Below, piece by piece: positions 8,563-17,249 of a stretch of 64,000 bases of DNA. Below the pieces are notes generated by a model, which was not told where the DNA came from, did no database searches, and was given only the letters and a program-made list of their open reading frames with translations. This stretch comes from Longimicrobiales bacterium (GTDB lineage: Bacteria; Gemmatimonadota; Gemmatimonadetes; Longimicrobiales; Gaopeijiaceae). Each line of letters begins with the position of its first letter. Positions within the stretch are counted from its first letter, which is position 1. Made by a program: the position numbers and the translations under genes. The stretch covers positions 62,001-126,000 of the forward strand of contig JAQWPM010000007.1 of the NCBI GenBank assembly GCA_029245345.1, read 5' to 3'.

Positions 8563-9142
8563 CGGTCGCTACCAGCGCATTCCAAAATCGGACCGTATCG
8601 GGCAGCAGGTCGACACCGCGCCCGACAATGTGGCTGATGCGACCCGCCACGACGTCCCGCGTCACACCCTTCAGGTCATGAGGCATGCGAGCCCGGAGGC
8701 TAGCTCGCCATTCCTGTTCAAGGGTCCGCCCAGGTTCTAGAAAGTCGGCCACGTACAAGGCTCGCCCCAAGACACCCAGCGACGCGTGACCTGTAGTGTG
8801 GTATGCGATCGCATAAAGGGCTTCGCCGTCGAGTACACCTTCGATCCGCAGTCGCTCAGCCGCTGCGGGTCCATGCAGGAGTGGGGCCGGCAGACTCGCC
8901 ACGCCGGGCGGGACCTTTCGAGCCAGTTCCACGGGAGACGCCTCGCGAAGCACATCGTGCAGCTGGCCCACCGCGATCCAGCGATCCACACTCTGGGGCC
9001 CGAGATCGAGAATCACGGCCCACTGGCCAAGCAATTCGGCGACCCTACCCATATGCGCGCGACGGGCCTCCCCTGCGACGGTCCAGGAAGGCAGTCGTCC
9101 TTGGGCGGCAGCGGCCATGATGGGATGCGGAGATGTGTTCAC
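8552..9142 (-). CDS. yqeK: YqeK-type HD-domain hydrolase (probable symmetrical Ap4A hydrolase)
   Basis: The 196-aa HD-domain protein has an N-terminal metal histidine (about His30), the H-D pair at 62-63 (L-H-D-V-L-R-E), and the L-H-G-P-A-A-A segment. It also carries the family-diagnostic A-I-A-Y-H-T-T-G-H-A followed by L-Y-V-A-D-F-L-E-P-G-R. Firmicute YqeK cleaves diadenosine tetraphosphate symmetrically into two ADP; that activity is inferred. The start could be the GTG at 9142 or the ATG at 9118, and neither has a strong Shine-Dalgarno. It is the first gene of yqeK-LytR_C-lepB. The usual partner rsfS is not next to it. Confidence 0.85.
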   Translation of the reverse strand: MNTSPHPIMAAAAQGRLPSWTVAGEARRAHMGRVAELLGQWAVILDLGPQSVDRWIAVGQLHDVLREASPVELARKVPPGVASLPAPLLHGPAAAERLRIEGVLDGEALYAIAYHTTGHASLGVLGRALYVADFLEPGRTLEQEWRASLRARMPHDLKGVTRDVVAGRISHIVGRGVDLLPDTVRFWNALVATDEG

Positions 9143-9226
9143 GGCTTAGAAGATCGCGTGCTTGGAGGTCCTCCGGGAGACCCCGACTTCATCCCTCCAG
9201 AGGATTCTCTCGATTAGCTTCCGCCG

Positions 9227-10870
9227 ATGGGAATTCGTTGGGACGCGCTCTTGGTGCGCGAAGTCGCGCGCGAGTTGAATGACAAGCTCGCCCGTGCACG
9301 ATTGCGCGCCGTGCGGTTCGACGGAAATTCGCGCGACGCGATCTTGTTTTTTCGGGAAGCAACTGTGGTGTGGCGACTGCACCCAGACCGCGGCACCGTG
9401 AGCGTTCACGAGCCCCGTGACCCGGGGGCAGACGCTCTCCCGCTGGCCTCTCGGGTTAGGCGCATTCACGCCCCAGCAGATGAGCGCCTCATTGTGTTCG
9501 AGCTCATCCCAGTCCGGGGAAGACGACAAGCTTCAGATCTTGTCGTCGAACTTCTCGGGAACCAGTGGAATTGCCTCATCGCCGAGGGAGAAGCCGGTAT
9601 CCTGCGGCATGTGCTGCACACCCGCACAGGCAAACGCCTCCTAAGGGTTGGACAGCCCTATCAGCGGCCCGCGGCTTCCGCCCGACTCGGTGCGGACAGC
9701 ATAATAGTGACCCGCACGGAATGGGCCGCCTGGGTCGGGAACGTCCCGCCCGAAGAACGAGCGAAGTCCCTGGTCTCCGGCGTAGCCTGGACCTCGCCTC
9801 TCAACGTGAAGGCGTTACTCCCACCCTCTGAGTCTCCGTCGGAGACCGATCCTGGATTCGCTCTTTGGCGTCAACTGGCTGAAGGAAGCGCATTGACTCC
9901 CTGCCTCCTCCGCCTGGAACGGGGAGACCAGCCATATCCGGTCGCCCTCCCAGGCGTCCAATACGATCCGGTCGAATCGCTACTCGCCGCGTTCACCCAC
10001 TTCAGCGAAGGCGATGAGGGCATTGGAAGCCCTGAAAGTACGCTCGTCGACCCACACGTTCTCCGCCGGTTGGAGAAAGAGATCGAGAGCGCAGAGCGAC
10101 GAGGCACCTCCCTCGTCGCGGAGTTGGACTCACTGGAGGACCCCGAGAAACTGAGAGCCGTCGGAGACCTCCTTTTGGCGCGCTATCACGACATCCCGAC
10201 AGGGGTAGAAAGCGCCACCATCAAAGACTTCGAGGGAAACCCTGTCGTGGTGCAGCTCGATCCGGGCGCACCGGCTCACAAGAACGCAGCGGCGTACTAC
10301 GACCGGGCGGCCAAAACGGACCGCGCCCTGAAACGGCTCCCCGCGATGATAGAGGCAGCCAAGTCGGACGCTTCGGACTTTCGCGACCTGCTCCTCAAGG
10401 CCAGCGCTGGATTGGCGACGTCCGAGGAAATCGAAGCCCGGTTACCGGCGGCCAGAGTCGTCCGCGCTCCAAAAGGCGAAGAAGAGTCGCTTCCGTACCG
10501 CCGCTACACGAGTTCGGGTGGCATCGAAATCAGAGTCGGCCGCGGAGCCAAACACAATGACGCCCTCACATTCCACCACGCTGCACCCAACGACGTTTGG
10601 TTGCACGCGAGACATACCGCGGGCGCACATGTGGTGCTGCGTTGGTCAGGTCCAGGCAACCCGCCCGGTCGAGATCTGGAGGAGGCTGCGATCTTGGCAG
10701 CGCTCCACTCAAAGGCCCGCACATCCGGAAGCGTTCCGGTGGACTACACGCTTCGAAAGTATGTGCGGAAGCCAAGAGGGGCCGCTTCAGGAGCCGTCCT
10801 TCCAGATCGCGTGAAGACCTTATTCGTACGTCCCGACCCGGAGGTCGCGGAGCGCCTAGCGGACGCGTAA
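9227..10870 (+). CDS. rqcH: NFACT-family protein, divergent RqcH/Rqc2-like ribosome quality-control factor
   Basis: At 547 aa this is close to RqcH length (about 570). It has an NFACT-N domain (1 to about 230), a coiled-coil region (about 280-400) and a C-terminal NFACT-R domain (about 425-530, Y-R-R-Y-T-S-S-G-G, then N-D-V-W-L-H-A-R and G-A-H-V-V-L-R). RqcH binds stalled 50S subunits with tRNA-Ala and adds C-terminal alanine tails. Compared with B. subtilis RqcH, the D97-R98 pair needed for tRNA binding appears here as E-R in A-D-E-R-L-I-V-F, and the preceding F-C-M-L-L-R-K-H box is not conserved. The family is clear; activity in tailing is uncertain. It is monocistronic and convergent with trpA, 5 nt apart. 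Confidence 0.85.
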   Translation: MGIRWDALLVREVARELNDKLARARLRAVRFDGNSRDAILFFREATVVWRLHPDRGTVSVHEPRDPGADALPLASRVRRIHAPADERLIVFELIPVRGRRQASDLVVELLGNQWNCLIAEGEAGILRHVLHTRTGKRLLRVGQPYQRPAASARLGADSIIVTRTEWAAWVGNVPPEERAKSLVSGVAWTSPLNVKALLPPSESPSETDPGFALWRQLAEGSALTPCLLRLERGDQPYPVALPGVQYDPVESLLAAFTHFSEGDEGIGSPESTLVDPHVLRRLEKEIESAERRGTSLVAELDSLEDPEKLRAVGDLLLARYHDIPTGVESATIKDFEGNPVVVQLDPGAPAHKNAAAYYDRAAKTDRALKRLPAMIEAAKSDASDFRDLLLKASAGLATSEEIEARLPAARVVRAPKGEEESLPYRRYTSSGGIEIRVGRGAKHNDALTFHHAAPNDVWLHARHTAGAHVVLRWSGPGNPPGRDLEEAAILAALHSKARTSGSVPVDYTLRKYVRKPRGAASGAVLPDRVKTLFVRPDPEVAERLADA

Positions 10871-10875
10871 GGCGG

Positions 10876-11652
10876 CTAGTCGTCCATCCCCGCTCGGAGG
10901 CCCGCTACGAAGTCCGCCCCTGCCTTCACCCCATGCTCGCCGAGGATGCGAACCAAAGCGCTACCGACCACAACTCCGTCCGCCAATCGTGCAACTTCGG
11001 ACGCCTGGTCGGGCGTCGAGATTCCAAAGCCCACGGCAACCGGCAGCTGGACCGCCGAGCGCACGGCCGCTACTTCGTCGGCAAGCGACGAGCTCAATTC
11101 TGTCCGGGCTCCGGTGACACCGGTGCGGGAGATGTAGTACAAAAAACCAGACCCTCCTTCCGCCACTGCGGCGACACGCTCGGGGGGCGTGGTCGGCGCC
11201 ACGAGACGAATCAGATCGATCGGCGAATCGATGATCTGCCGCTCGAGGTCATGATCCGCTCCGGTCGGGAGGTCGGTGAGCAGTAGCCCGTTCGCTCCTG
11301 CCTCATGCGCGGCTGACAGAAAAGCACCGACGCCGTAACTGAACACTGGATTTAGATACGTGAAGATGACTACCGGCGTCTCATGCGACTCTCGGAAGAT
11401 GGCTATGTCTGAGAGGACTGACTGGACCGTGGTGCCACCGGCCAGCGACTCGAACGACGACTTCTGAATGGTCGGGCCGTCGGCGAGGGGATCGGAAAAC
11501 GGAATCCCCAACTCGATCACGTCCGCCCCCGCCTCGGCGAGTGATACCAACGCCTCTACGGTTGAGTCCTTCGAGGGATACCCCGCCGTGATGTAAGGCA
11601 CGAGCGCAGCCCTGCCCTCGGACCGTCTGGCGTTGAATGTGGCGGAGATCAC
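10876..11652 (-). CDS. trpA: Tryptophan synthase alpha chain
   Basis: The 258-aa TIM-barrel subunit cleaves indole-3-glycerol phosphate to indole, which is channelled to TrpB. The catalytic residues are Glu47 in V-I-E-L-G-I-P-F-S-D and Asp58 in A-D-G-P-T-I-Q. The phosphate-binding segments near the C-terminus (V-G-F-G-I-S, V-V-G-S-A) are present. The GTG start at 11652 forms a GTGA overlap with the stop of the small unknown ORF upstream, so trpA translation is probably coupled to that ORF rather than directly to trpB. It is the last gene of the trpCFB-orf-A operon. Confidence 0.97.
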   Translation of the reverse strand: MISATFNARRSEGRAALVPYITAGYPSKDSTVEALVSLAEAGADVIELGIPFSDPLADGPTIQKSSFESLAGGTTVQSVLSDIAIFRESHETPVVIFTYLNPVFSYGVGAFLSAAHEAGANGLLLTDLPTGADHDLERQIIDSPIDLIRLVAPTTPPERVAAVAEGGSGFLYYISRTGVTGARTELSSSLADEVAAVRSAVQLPVAVGFGISTPDQASEVARLADGVVVGSALVRILGEHGVKAGADFVAGLRAGMDD

Positions 11653-11882
11653 GCAATCAGGTCGTCGCTGACGAGGATCCCATACTTCTGTGGATCGGTC
11701 GTCTTGATGATGTAATGGGCGGGCTTCCCGGTCGCAGGGTCGGCAACCGCGAAGTCAAGCGTCTTGGGCTCGGTCAGAGACACACCTTCGGCGACCGGCA
11801 GGTCGTCCCCCCAGTCTCCGGTGGCCCGAACGCCGCCCTGTCCATCTGCTACTTCGCTCAACGCGCGCTCCGACCGACCCAT
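11649..11882 (-). CDS. Small unknown protein inserted between trpB and trpA
   Basis: This is a 77-aa ORF with no family I recognise. The ATG at 11882 shares its A with the trpB TAA stop (TAATG), and its TGA overlaps the trpA GTG (GTGA). Such double coupling strongly suggests a translated gene. The N-terminal third is charged and glycine-rich. The C-terminal half, beginning L-T-E-P-K-T-L-D-F-A-V, looks like a small beta-rich fold ending in K-Y-G-I-L-V-S-D-D-L-I-A. There are no cysteines, signal peptide or membrane segment, so it is probably cytosolic. A role in assembling or regulating the TrpA-TrpB complex is possible only by context. Confidence 0.7.
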   Translation of the reverse strand: MGRSERALSEVADGQGGVRATGDWGDDLPVAEGVSLTEPKTLDFAVADPATGKPAHYIIKTTDPQKYGILVSDDLIA

Positions 11883-13084
11883 TAGAGAAGTGACCCGCGT
11901 CCCTCAACGCGGGCGACATGTGCAACGTCTTTGTCGCCACGACCAGACAGGCATACTACGAGGGGACCACCGTCGCGATAGGCCTCCCCCTCTGCGAGGA
12001 CGTGAGCTATTGCGTGGGCGGATTCCAAAGCCGGTATGATCCCCTCCAATTCCGACAATCGGTGGAATGCCGCCAAAGCCTCGTCATCAGTGACTGCAGT
12101 GTAACGCGCCCGACCCGAATCCTTCAGATGTGAATGTTCGGGCCCAACGCCGGGGTAATCGAGGCCGGCAGAAATCGAATGCGCCGGCGCCACCTGTCCG
12201 TCCGAATCCTGGAGAAGATAGCTCAGGGAACCGTGCAAAACACCGGGCCTCCCCGCACTCAACGAGGCCGAGTGCAGGCCAGATTCGATCCCGGATCCCG
12301 CGGCCTCCACGCCAACCAATTCTACTTCAGCATCCGGGATGAAAGCGTGGAATATGCCCATCGCGTTCGAGCCTCCGCCCACACATGCGACAACCGCACC
12401 CGGAAGCCGACCTTCAGCCTTTAGAATCTGAGCCCGAGCCTCGACGCTGATGATCGACTGGAAATCACGGACCATGCGAGGGAACGGATCGGGCCCCACG
12501 ACCGAACCAATGATGTAGTGCGTCGTCTCCACATGGGTCACCCAATCCCGGATGGCCTCGTTCGTAGCGTCTTTCAGGGTGCGAGTGCCGGACGATACCG
12601 GCCGAACCTCAGCCCCCAGCAGCTCCATCCGGTAGACATTGAGTGCCTGGCGCTCAACGTCTTCCTCCCCCATGTAGACCACGCAGTCGAGGTCGAACAG
12701 GGCACAGGCGGTCGCGGTAGCCACACCGTGCTGCCCAGCCCCCGTCTCCGCGATGATCCGGCGCTTCCCCATACGCATCGCGAGAAGAGCCTGCCCGAGC
12801 GTGTTGTTGATCTTGTGGGCGCCCGTATGGTTCAGGTCTTCGCGCTTGAGATAAACAGAAGGATGCCCGATGGCATCACCGAGTCGGGTGGCATGGTAGA
12901 GGGGCGTCGGCCGACCAACGAACTGCGCGAGCAATCCGTGGAACTGGTCCTGGAACGCCGCGTCTGTTGAAGCCTCGGCATACGCCACCACGAGTTCATC
13001 CAGTGCCGTCCTAAGAGTCTCAGGCACGTACCGGCCACCGAACGAGCCAAAACGGCCAGTGTGTGGCTGGGTCTCTGAAGTCAC
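11882..13084 (-). CDS. trpB: Tryptophan synthase beta chain
   Basis: The 400-aa PLP enzyme condenses indole with serine. The PLP lysine is Lys91 in [10 protein letters not shown], and the phosphate loop [10 protein letters not shown] is present. The N-terminal [13 protein letters not shown] marks the canonical TrpB1 type that pairs with TrpA. The frame is open 21 codons upstream into trpF, but the GTG at 13084, 2 nt after the trpF stop and behind a GAGGAG, gives the family-like N-terminus. The stop overlaps the small downstream ORF by one base. Confidence 0.97.
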   Translation of the reverse strand: MTSETQPHTGRFGSFGGRYVPETLRTALDELVVAYAEASTDAAFQDQFHGLLAQFVGRPTPLYHATRLGDAIGHPSVYLKREDLNHTGAHKINNTLGQALLAMRMGKRRIIAETGAGQHGVATATACALFDLDCVVYMGEEDVERQALNVYRMELLGAEVRPVSSGTRTLKDATNEAIRDWVTHVETTHYIIGSVVGPDPFPRMVRDFQSIISVEARAQILKAEGRLPGAVVACVGGGSNAMGIFHAFIPDAEVELVGVEAAGSGIESGLHSASLSAGRPGVLHGSLSYLLQDSDGQVAPAHSISAGLDYPGVGPEHSHLKDSGRARYTAVTDDEALAAFHRLSELEGIIPALESAHAIAHVLAEGEAYRDGGPLVVCLSGRGDKDVAHVARVEGRGSLL

Positions 13085-13086
13085 AG

Positions 13087-13755
13087 CTATGGATGCTCCT
13101 CGAAGGACGAGATCTTGCGAGCCTCGTCGAAGAAACGCCTCAGGCACTCGGGGTCTTTCGCCCCGGGCTCGACTTCGACACCCGAGGACACATCTACGAC
13201 GTTGGGCAGAAAGCGTGCGGCAGCTTCCGCCACGTTGTCCGGGTTCAGGCCCCCTGCTAGGACAAACCTATTGTGGTTCGGCAGCATGCGCCTCACCTCC
13301 GCCGGGAGCAGCGTCAATTGCACCCCACCCCCACCAACGACGCCGTCCTTCCAACCTTCCACGAGAAATCCATCCACTACATCTTTATGTGTGGACACTA
13401 CGTCTTGGAGATCGGCCAAGGCCCCTGCACGCACCGCCTTCCAAATGAGTCCACTCCATCGCGCCGCCAAATCAGTAAGCATCTCCGGAGACTCTGTACC
13501 ATGGAGCTGAAGGACATCGGCTTCGATCGATTCGGCCAACGCGAGTGCATCTTCGGCGCTTTCGTCAACGACCACTGCCACCCTGCGGGCGGACGTACCC
13601 GAAAGGATCTGGGCAGCAACGGGGCCGGAAACGCTCCGGCTGAATCCCGGTGAAAGAATGACGCCGAGGTAATCTGTGCCGAGTTCGTCGGCGAGGGCTG
13701 CGTCTTGCGCTCTCTGAAGGCCGCAGATTTTTACCATTGGGGGGTGGCCGGACAT
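13087..13755 (-). CDS. trpF: Phosphoribosylanthranilate isomerase
   Basis: This 222-aa TIM-barrel isomerase converts phosphoribosylanthranilate to CdRP. The catalytic cysteine is Cys11 in V-K-I-C-G-L, and the partner aspartate lies in V-V-D-V-S-S-G-V-E near the C-terminus. Glycine-rich phosphate-binding turns ([10 protein letters not shown]) are present. Its ATG follows the trpC stop with no gap, and its TAG is 2 nt before the trpB GTG. A separate TrpF, not fused to TrpC, is the common layout outside enterobacteria. Confidence 0.95.
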   Translation of the reverse strand: MSGHPPMVKICGLQRAQDAALADELGTDYLGVILSPGFSRSVSGPVAAQILSGTSARRVAVVVDESAEDALALAESIEADVLQLHGTESPEMLTDLAARWSGLIWKAVRAGALADLQDVVSTHKDVVDGFLVEGWKDGVVGGGGVQLTLLPAEVRRMLPNHNRFVLAGGLNPDNVAEAAARFLPNVVDVSSGVEVEPGAKDPECLRRFFDEARKISSFEEHP

Positions 13756-14574
13756 CTAACGATCCACTCGTGACACGCGGGACAGACGCGCGGCTTCCTC
13801 AGACGGATCCTCCGCTTTCAGGAGTGTTTCACCAACTAGGATCGCATCGACCCCTTCCGCTCCGAGTCGCTCAACGTCTCGTAGGGACTTGATCCCACTC
13901 TCCGACACCACCACGACATCTCTAGGGAGCTGTTCTAGCAGGCGAGTCGTCGTGCGGAGGTCCGTGGTGAAGGTTGCCAAGTCCCGGTTGTTGATTCCAA
14001 CGATCTTCGCTCCCAAGGCCATCGCGCGGTCGAGCTCTCTCTCGTCGTGCGTCTCCACAAGAACGTCCATCCCGAGCCCCGTGGCCTCGTCGAACAGGCT
14101 TCGCAGCGAGCTGTCCGTCAGAATTCTGACGATGAGGAGAACCGCATCCGCACCGATTGTGCGCGCCTCGACCACGTGGAGCGGATCGAGAGTGAAGTCC
14201 TTCCGCAGAATGGGAATGCTCGTCCCTTCGCGGATGGTCTCGAGGTCAGCGTTCGATCCACCGAAGTACTGACGATCGGTCAGAACGCTCAGGGCAGCCG
14301 CGCCCGCGTCCTCGTACGAACGCGTGAGCGACACAGGGTCGAGATCGGGTCGGATCTCCCCCGCTCCTGGTGATCGGCGTTTGCACTCGGCAATCAGTGA
14401 CACGTGATGCGGCACGGAAAGAGCTTCTGCGAAGCCACGGATGCGCGGAGCATCCGCTAGGGAGGCTTCGAGTTCCTCTCTCCTCAGCAAAAGTGTGGTG
14501 AGTTCCTCGTGTTTGGTCTCCACGATCGAGGCCAGAACCCCAGGAAGCGCTTCAGATACTTGCGTTTCGGGCAA
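13756..14574 (-). CDS. trpC: Indole-3-glycerol phosphate synthase
   Basis: The 272-aa TIM-barrel enzyme closes the indole ring from CdRP. The active-site segment I-A-E-C-K-R-R-S-P (Glu63, Lys65, Ser68) is present. So are D-A-V-L-L-I-V-R-I-L, E-T-H-D-E-R-E-L, the loop V-G-I-N-N-R-D-L and V-S-E-S-G-I-K. The start is taken as TTG at 14574, with AAGGA about 10 nt upstream; the family N-terminus (V-L-A-S-I-V-E-T-K) begins about 12 codons later. It heads the trpCFB-orf-A operon and diverges from lexA across 58 nt. trpE and trpG are not in this window. Confidence 0.95.
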   Translation of the reverse strand: MPETQVSEALPGVLASIVETKHEELTTLLLRREELEASLADAPRIRGFAEALSVPHHVSLIAECKRRSPGAGEIRPDLDPVSLTRSYEDAGAAALSVLTDRQYFGGSNADLETIREGTSIPILRKDFTLDPLHVVEARTIGADAVLLIVRILTDSSLRSLFDEATGLGMDVLVETHDERELDRAMALGAKIVGINNRDLATFTTDLRTTTRLLEQLPRDVVVVSESGIKSLRDVERLGAEGVDAILVGETLLKAEDPSEEAARLSRVSRVDR

Positions 14575-14632
14575 CGTTCGGGTATCCTTACTTCGGTTCC
14601 TGTTCGGGTCTTACGCGAGGAGTGCGAACGAC
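14575..14632. promoter_or_regulatory. Divergent trpC/lexA control region with GTTC direct repeats
   Basis: This 58-nt gap must hold control elements for both lexA and the trp operon. The octamer GTTCGGGT occurs at 14576-14583 and 14602-14609, with another GTTC at 14596-14599. GTTC is the half-site in several LexA operator types, though the spacing here does not match the alpha-proteobacterial GTTC-N7-GTTC or the Gram-positive GAAC-N4-GTTC boxes. GAGGAG at about 14618-14623 is the lexA Shine-Dalgarno. The operator assignment is inference. Confidence 0.3.
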
Positions 14633-15241
14633 ATGCCGCTGACCAAGCGCCAAAAGGAAATTCTAGACTACATCAGTTCTTTCATCGCAGATCAGGGTTA
14701 TGCCCCGAGCTTCGAAGAAATCGCGGAGTCCTTCGGGTACTCGTCGCTCGCTACCGTGCATGAGCACCTGACCAATCTGGAGCGCAAGGGCTACATAAGG
14801 AAGTCTTACAACGAGTCCCGCTCCATCGAACTGGTGAACCCCGGTCAGGGTCACCCATCCATCGAACTGCCCCTTTTGGGCGCGGTGGCCGCCGGTCTCC
14901 CGATCGAAGCGATCGAGGAGACAGAGACATTAGCAGTGCCCCCGGACATGGTGCGTCGGCAGAGGGACAACTACGTCCTGCGCGTCGAAGGGAACTCGAT
15001 GATCGAGGAGCAGATCCGGGATGGTGATTACATCGTGGTTCAGGCTCAGGAGTCGGCCGAAGACGGGCAGATGGTCGTCGCGTTAGTCGGGGGCGATTCC
15101 GCGACAGTGAAGAAGCTCTACCGCGAACCGGGGGGAATGATCAGGCTTCAGCCTGCCAATCCTACTATGGAGCCGATCATGGCAGACGCTCGAGACGTCC
15201 GCATTCAGGGCATCGTCGTCGGAGTCATTCGGAAGTACTAG
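14633..15241 (+). CDS. lexA: LexA repressor (SOS regulator, self-cleaving)
   Basis: The 202-aa protein has an N-terminal winged helix (L-T-K-R-Q-K-E-I-L-D-Y-I, then the recognition region Y-S-S-L-A-T-V-H-E-H-L) and a C-terminal S24 peptidase fold. The Ala87-Gly88 cleavage site (A-V-A-A-G) and the Ser122 (G-N-S-M) and Lys160 (A-T-V-K-K) dyad are all intact, so RecA-stimulated self-cleavage is expected. The frame is open upstream to 14441 inside trpC, but the ATG at 14633 gives the canonical M-P-L-T-K-R-Q start and has a good GAGGAG. It faces the trpD gene 25 nt downstream. Confidence 0.96.
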   Translation: MPLTKRQKEILDYISSFIADQGYAPSFEEIAESFGYSSLATVHEHLTNLERKGYIRKSYNESRSIELVNPGQGHPSIELPLLGAVAAGLPIEAIEETETLAVPPDMVRRQRDNYVLRVEGNSMIEEQIRDGDYIVVQAQESAEDGQMVVALVGGDSATVKKLYREPGGMIRLQPANPTMEPIMADARDVRIQGIVVGVIRKY

Positions 15242-15266
15242 TCGCGCTTCTCAAAGCTGGCTTCGT

Positions 15267-16292
15267 TCAGACTCGATTCGTCGCATCTCGGAGTCGATTG
15301 AGCGCATCTTGAGCGGCTCCACTATCGACGGCAGATGCCGCCATGGCGACGCCTGATGCAAGCGTTTCCGTCGCCTCCCCCACCCAGAGGGCCGCAGCGG
15401 CGTTCACGAGCACCGCTGTGCGAGCGCCACCCGGTGCACCGGCCAAGACGCGCAGCATCACCTCAGCGTTTTCGGCTGGTTCTCCGCCGGCCAACGACTC
15501 GATCGACGCGGACTCTAAGCCCAGTTCTTCAGGGGTCACCGTGTATCGAACGATCTCACCGTTCACGACCTGCGCCACCTCGGTCGGACCTGACGGGCTG
15601 ATTTCATCCATACACGGGGCACCGTGCACGACCATGCCCCGTGTGTGTCCGAGTTCCCGTAGAGAGGCGGCAATAAGGTCGATCAACGCGGGATCGGCCA
15701 CACCAATGACCTGACGACGCGCGCCGGCCGGATTCGTAAGCGGGCCCAGAATGTTCATCATGGTCGTGATGCCGAGACCTCTACGGACGGGCCCCACATG
15801 GCGCATGGCCGGATGCAACAAGGGTGCGAACATGAACACGATCCCGGCCTCGCCAAGGACCTCGCCCATTCGCGTGGCGGAAAGGTCGATCTTCACACCG
15901 AGCGCCTCGAGAACATCGGCGCTCCCACTCCTCGACGTGAACGACCGATTCCCGTGCTTTGCGATCTGAACTCCGGCCCCAGCCGCGACAATCGCAGCGG
16001 CCGTGGAGATGTTGAACGTTGTCACCCCGCCACCGCCTGTTCCAGCCGTATCAACCAGAACAGTGGGGTCGGAAGAATGAACCGGCACCATGGCCTTCCG
16101 TAGAGCCCTCACGCCACCTGCGACTTCGACCGGGGTTAACCCCTTCGCTCGAAGCCCGACGAGAAGACCCGCCATCTCGACCTCGGAGGCCGCTCCGGCC
16201 ATGAACAGATCGATCGCTCCCTCGGCCTCTTTGGCCGAGAGATCTTTGCCGTCGACCACTGCGCCGATCAGATCTGTGAGCTTCACATCCAC
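15267..16292 (-). CDS. trpD: Anthranilate phosphoribosyltransferase
   Basis: This type III phosphoribosyltransferase joins anthranilate to PRPP. From the GTG at 16292 it is 341 aa, the usual length, and begins D-V-K-L-T-D-L-I like family N-termini. The frame is open to 16616, but that would overlap the divergent truA; an ATG at 16406 is the main alternative start. The PRPP loop reads G-T-G-G-G-G at 84-89, where the family normally has G-T-G-G-D-G. The K-H-G-N-R and G-P-L-T-N-P-A motifs are normal. It is separate from trpCFBA, on the far side of lexA, and convergent with it. Confidence 0.93.
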   Translation of the reverse strand: MDVKLTDLIGAVVDGKDLSAKEAEGAIDLFMAGAASEVEMAGLLVGLRAKGLTPVEVAGGVRALRKAMVPVHSSDPTVLVDTAGTGGGGVTTFNISTAAAIVAAGAGVQIAKHGNRSFTSRSGSADVLEALGVKIDLSATRMGEVLGEAGIVFMFAPLLHPAMRHVGPVRRGLGITTMMNILGPLTNPAGARRQVIGVADPALIDLIAASLRELGHTRGMVVHGAPCMDEISPSGPTEVAQVVNGEIVRYTVTPEELGLESASIESLAGGEPAENAEVMLRVLAGAPGGARTAVLVNAAAALWVGEATETLASGVAMAASAVDSGAAQDALNRLRDATNRV

Positions 16293-16399
16293 CGTACGGT
16301 CAGACAATCCTATGTCTCGCTCGTCTTGAGTTGACGCTAGAGCGTGAAATCCTAATCGCAATGCCGTTTTTCGGCCAATCTTGCGTACTTGAACATCGC

Positions 16400-16428
16400 T
16401 TGACATCGCCCCGATCCGATCTACCTTT
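16400..16428 (+). promoter_or_regulatory. Weak candidate promoter for the truA-to-add run
   Basis: A perfect -35 hexamer TTGACA (16400-16405) is followed 16 nt later by TACCTT (16422-16427), a poor -10. It lies just upstream of the truA start. The -35 box is convincing and the -10 box is not. Confidence 0.2.
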
Positions 16429-16433
16429 TCGCG

Positions 16434-17249
16434 GTGGAAGCCCCCGAAACGATCCGAATGATGCTGACCCTCCACTACGACGGGTCCGAATTCCATGGAT
16501 GGCAACTCCAGCCAGATCAGCGGACCGTTCAGGGCGAGCTCCAGGCGGTGCTCAGCCGGCTCGCTGATTCGCCCCGAACCGTACTCGGTTCGGGCCGTAC
16601 GGATACGGGAGTCCATGCCGTGGGCCAGGTGGCGTCGGTGGACATGCCTTCAAAGTGGACGTCGGCACAACTCCTTCGGTCACTGAACGCCACGTTGCCC
16701 GTCGACATCTGGATCGACTCGGTCCAGCGCGCCTCGTCTGACTTTCACCCTCGCTACGATGCCGTAGCTCGGAGCTACACGTACCGAGTGGGAATCCCGC
16801 GGGTCACCGCCTCACCGTTCCATCGCGGATCATGCTGGGCACTGGGTGAAGACCTAAATTTAGAGATTCTGAACGCCGCGGCGGCTCGATTCGTGGGCGC
16901 CCACTCATTCGAGGCCTTCGCCAAAGCGGGGCAGCCGGAGCGTGGATATGACTGCGTGATCGCGGACGCCACATGGACGCCATGGGAGTTCGGAGTCGAA
17001 TTCAACGTGACGGCAGACCGATATCTCCATCACATGGTGCGCTACATCGTTGGCACCTCGGTCGACATCGCTCGTGGGCGGCGGCCTGTCCAGGACATCG
17101 ATCTCTTATTGGCGGGTGACTCCGCATTGACGACTTCACCCCCTGCTCCGGCGGAGGGCCTCTTTCTCGCCCGTGTGGAGTACCCTTCGCACGTCATACT
17201 CGCTGACCCTACGCCTGACTCAACACAACGGAGCACTGCCACCGCATGA
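16434..17249 (+). CDS. truA: tRNA pseudouridine(38-40) synthase
   Basis: The 271-aa enzyme isomerises uridines 38-40 in the anticodon arm. The catalytic aspartate is Asp57 in [11 protein letters not shown], and the N-terminal [10 protein letters not shown] is the family signature. [15 protein letters not shown] and H-H-M-V-R-Y-I-V-G are also typical. The start is GTG at 16434; ATGs eight to nine codons downstream are alternatives. It is the first gene of a 12-gene plus-strand run, and its stop overlaps the next start by 4 nt (ATGA). Confidence 0.95.
   Translation: MEAPETIRMMLTLHYDGSEFHGWQLQPDQRTVQGELQAVLSRLADSPRTVLGSGRTDTGVHAVGQVASVDMPSKWTSAQLLRSLNATLPVDIWIDSVQRASSDFHPRYDAVARSYTYRVGIPRVTASPFHRGSCWALGEDLNLEILNAAAARFVGAHSFEAFAKAGQPERGYDCVIADATWTPWEFGVEFNVTADRYLHHMVRYIVGTSVDIARGRRPVQDIDLLLAGDSALTTSPPAPAEGLFLARVEYPSHVILADPTPDSTQRSTATA

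Noticed and set aside
16293-16616. N-terminal extension of TrpD by about 108 residues
   Set aside because: It would overlap the divergent truA gene and shows no similarity to the TrpD N-domain; the GTG at 16292 gives the family length.
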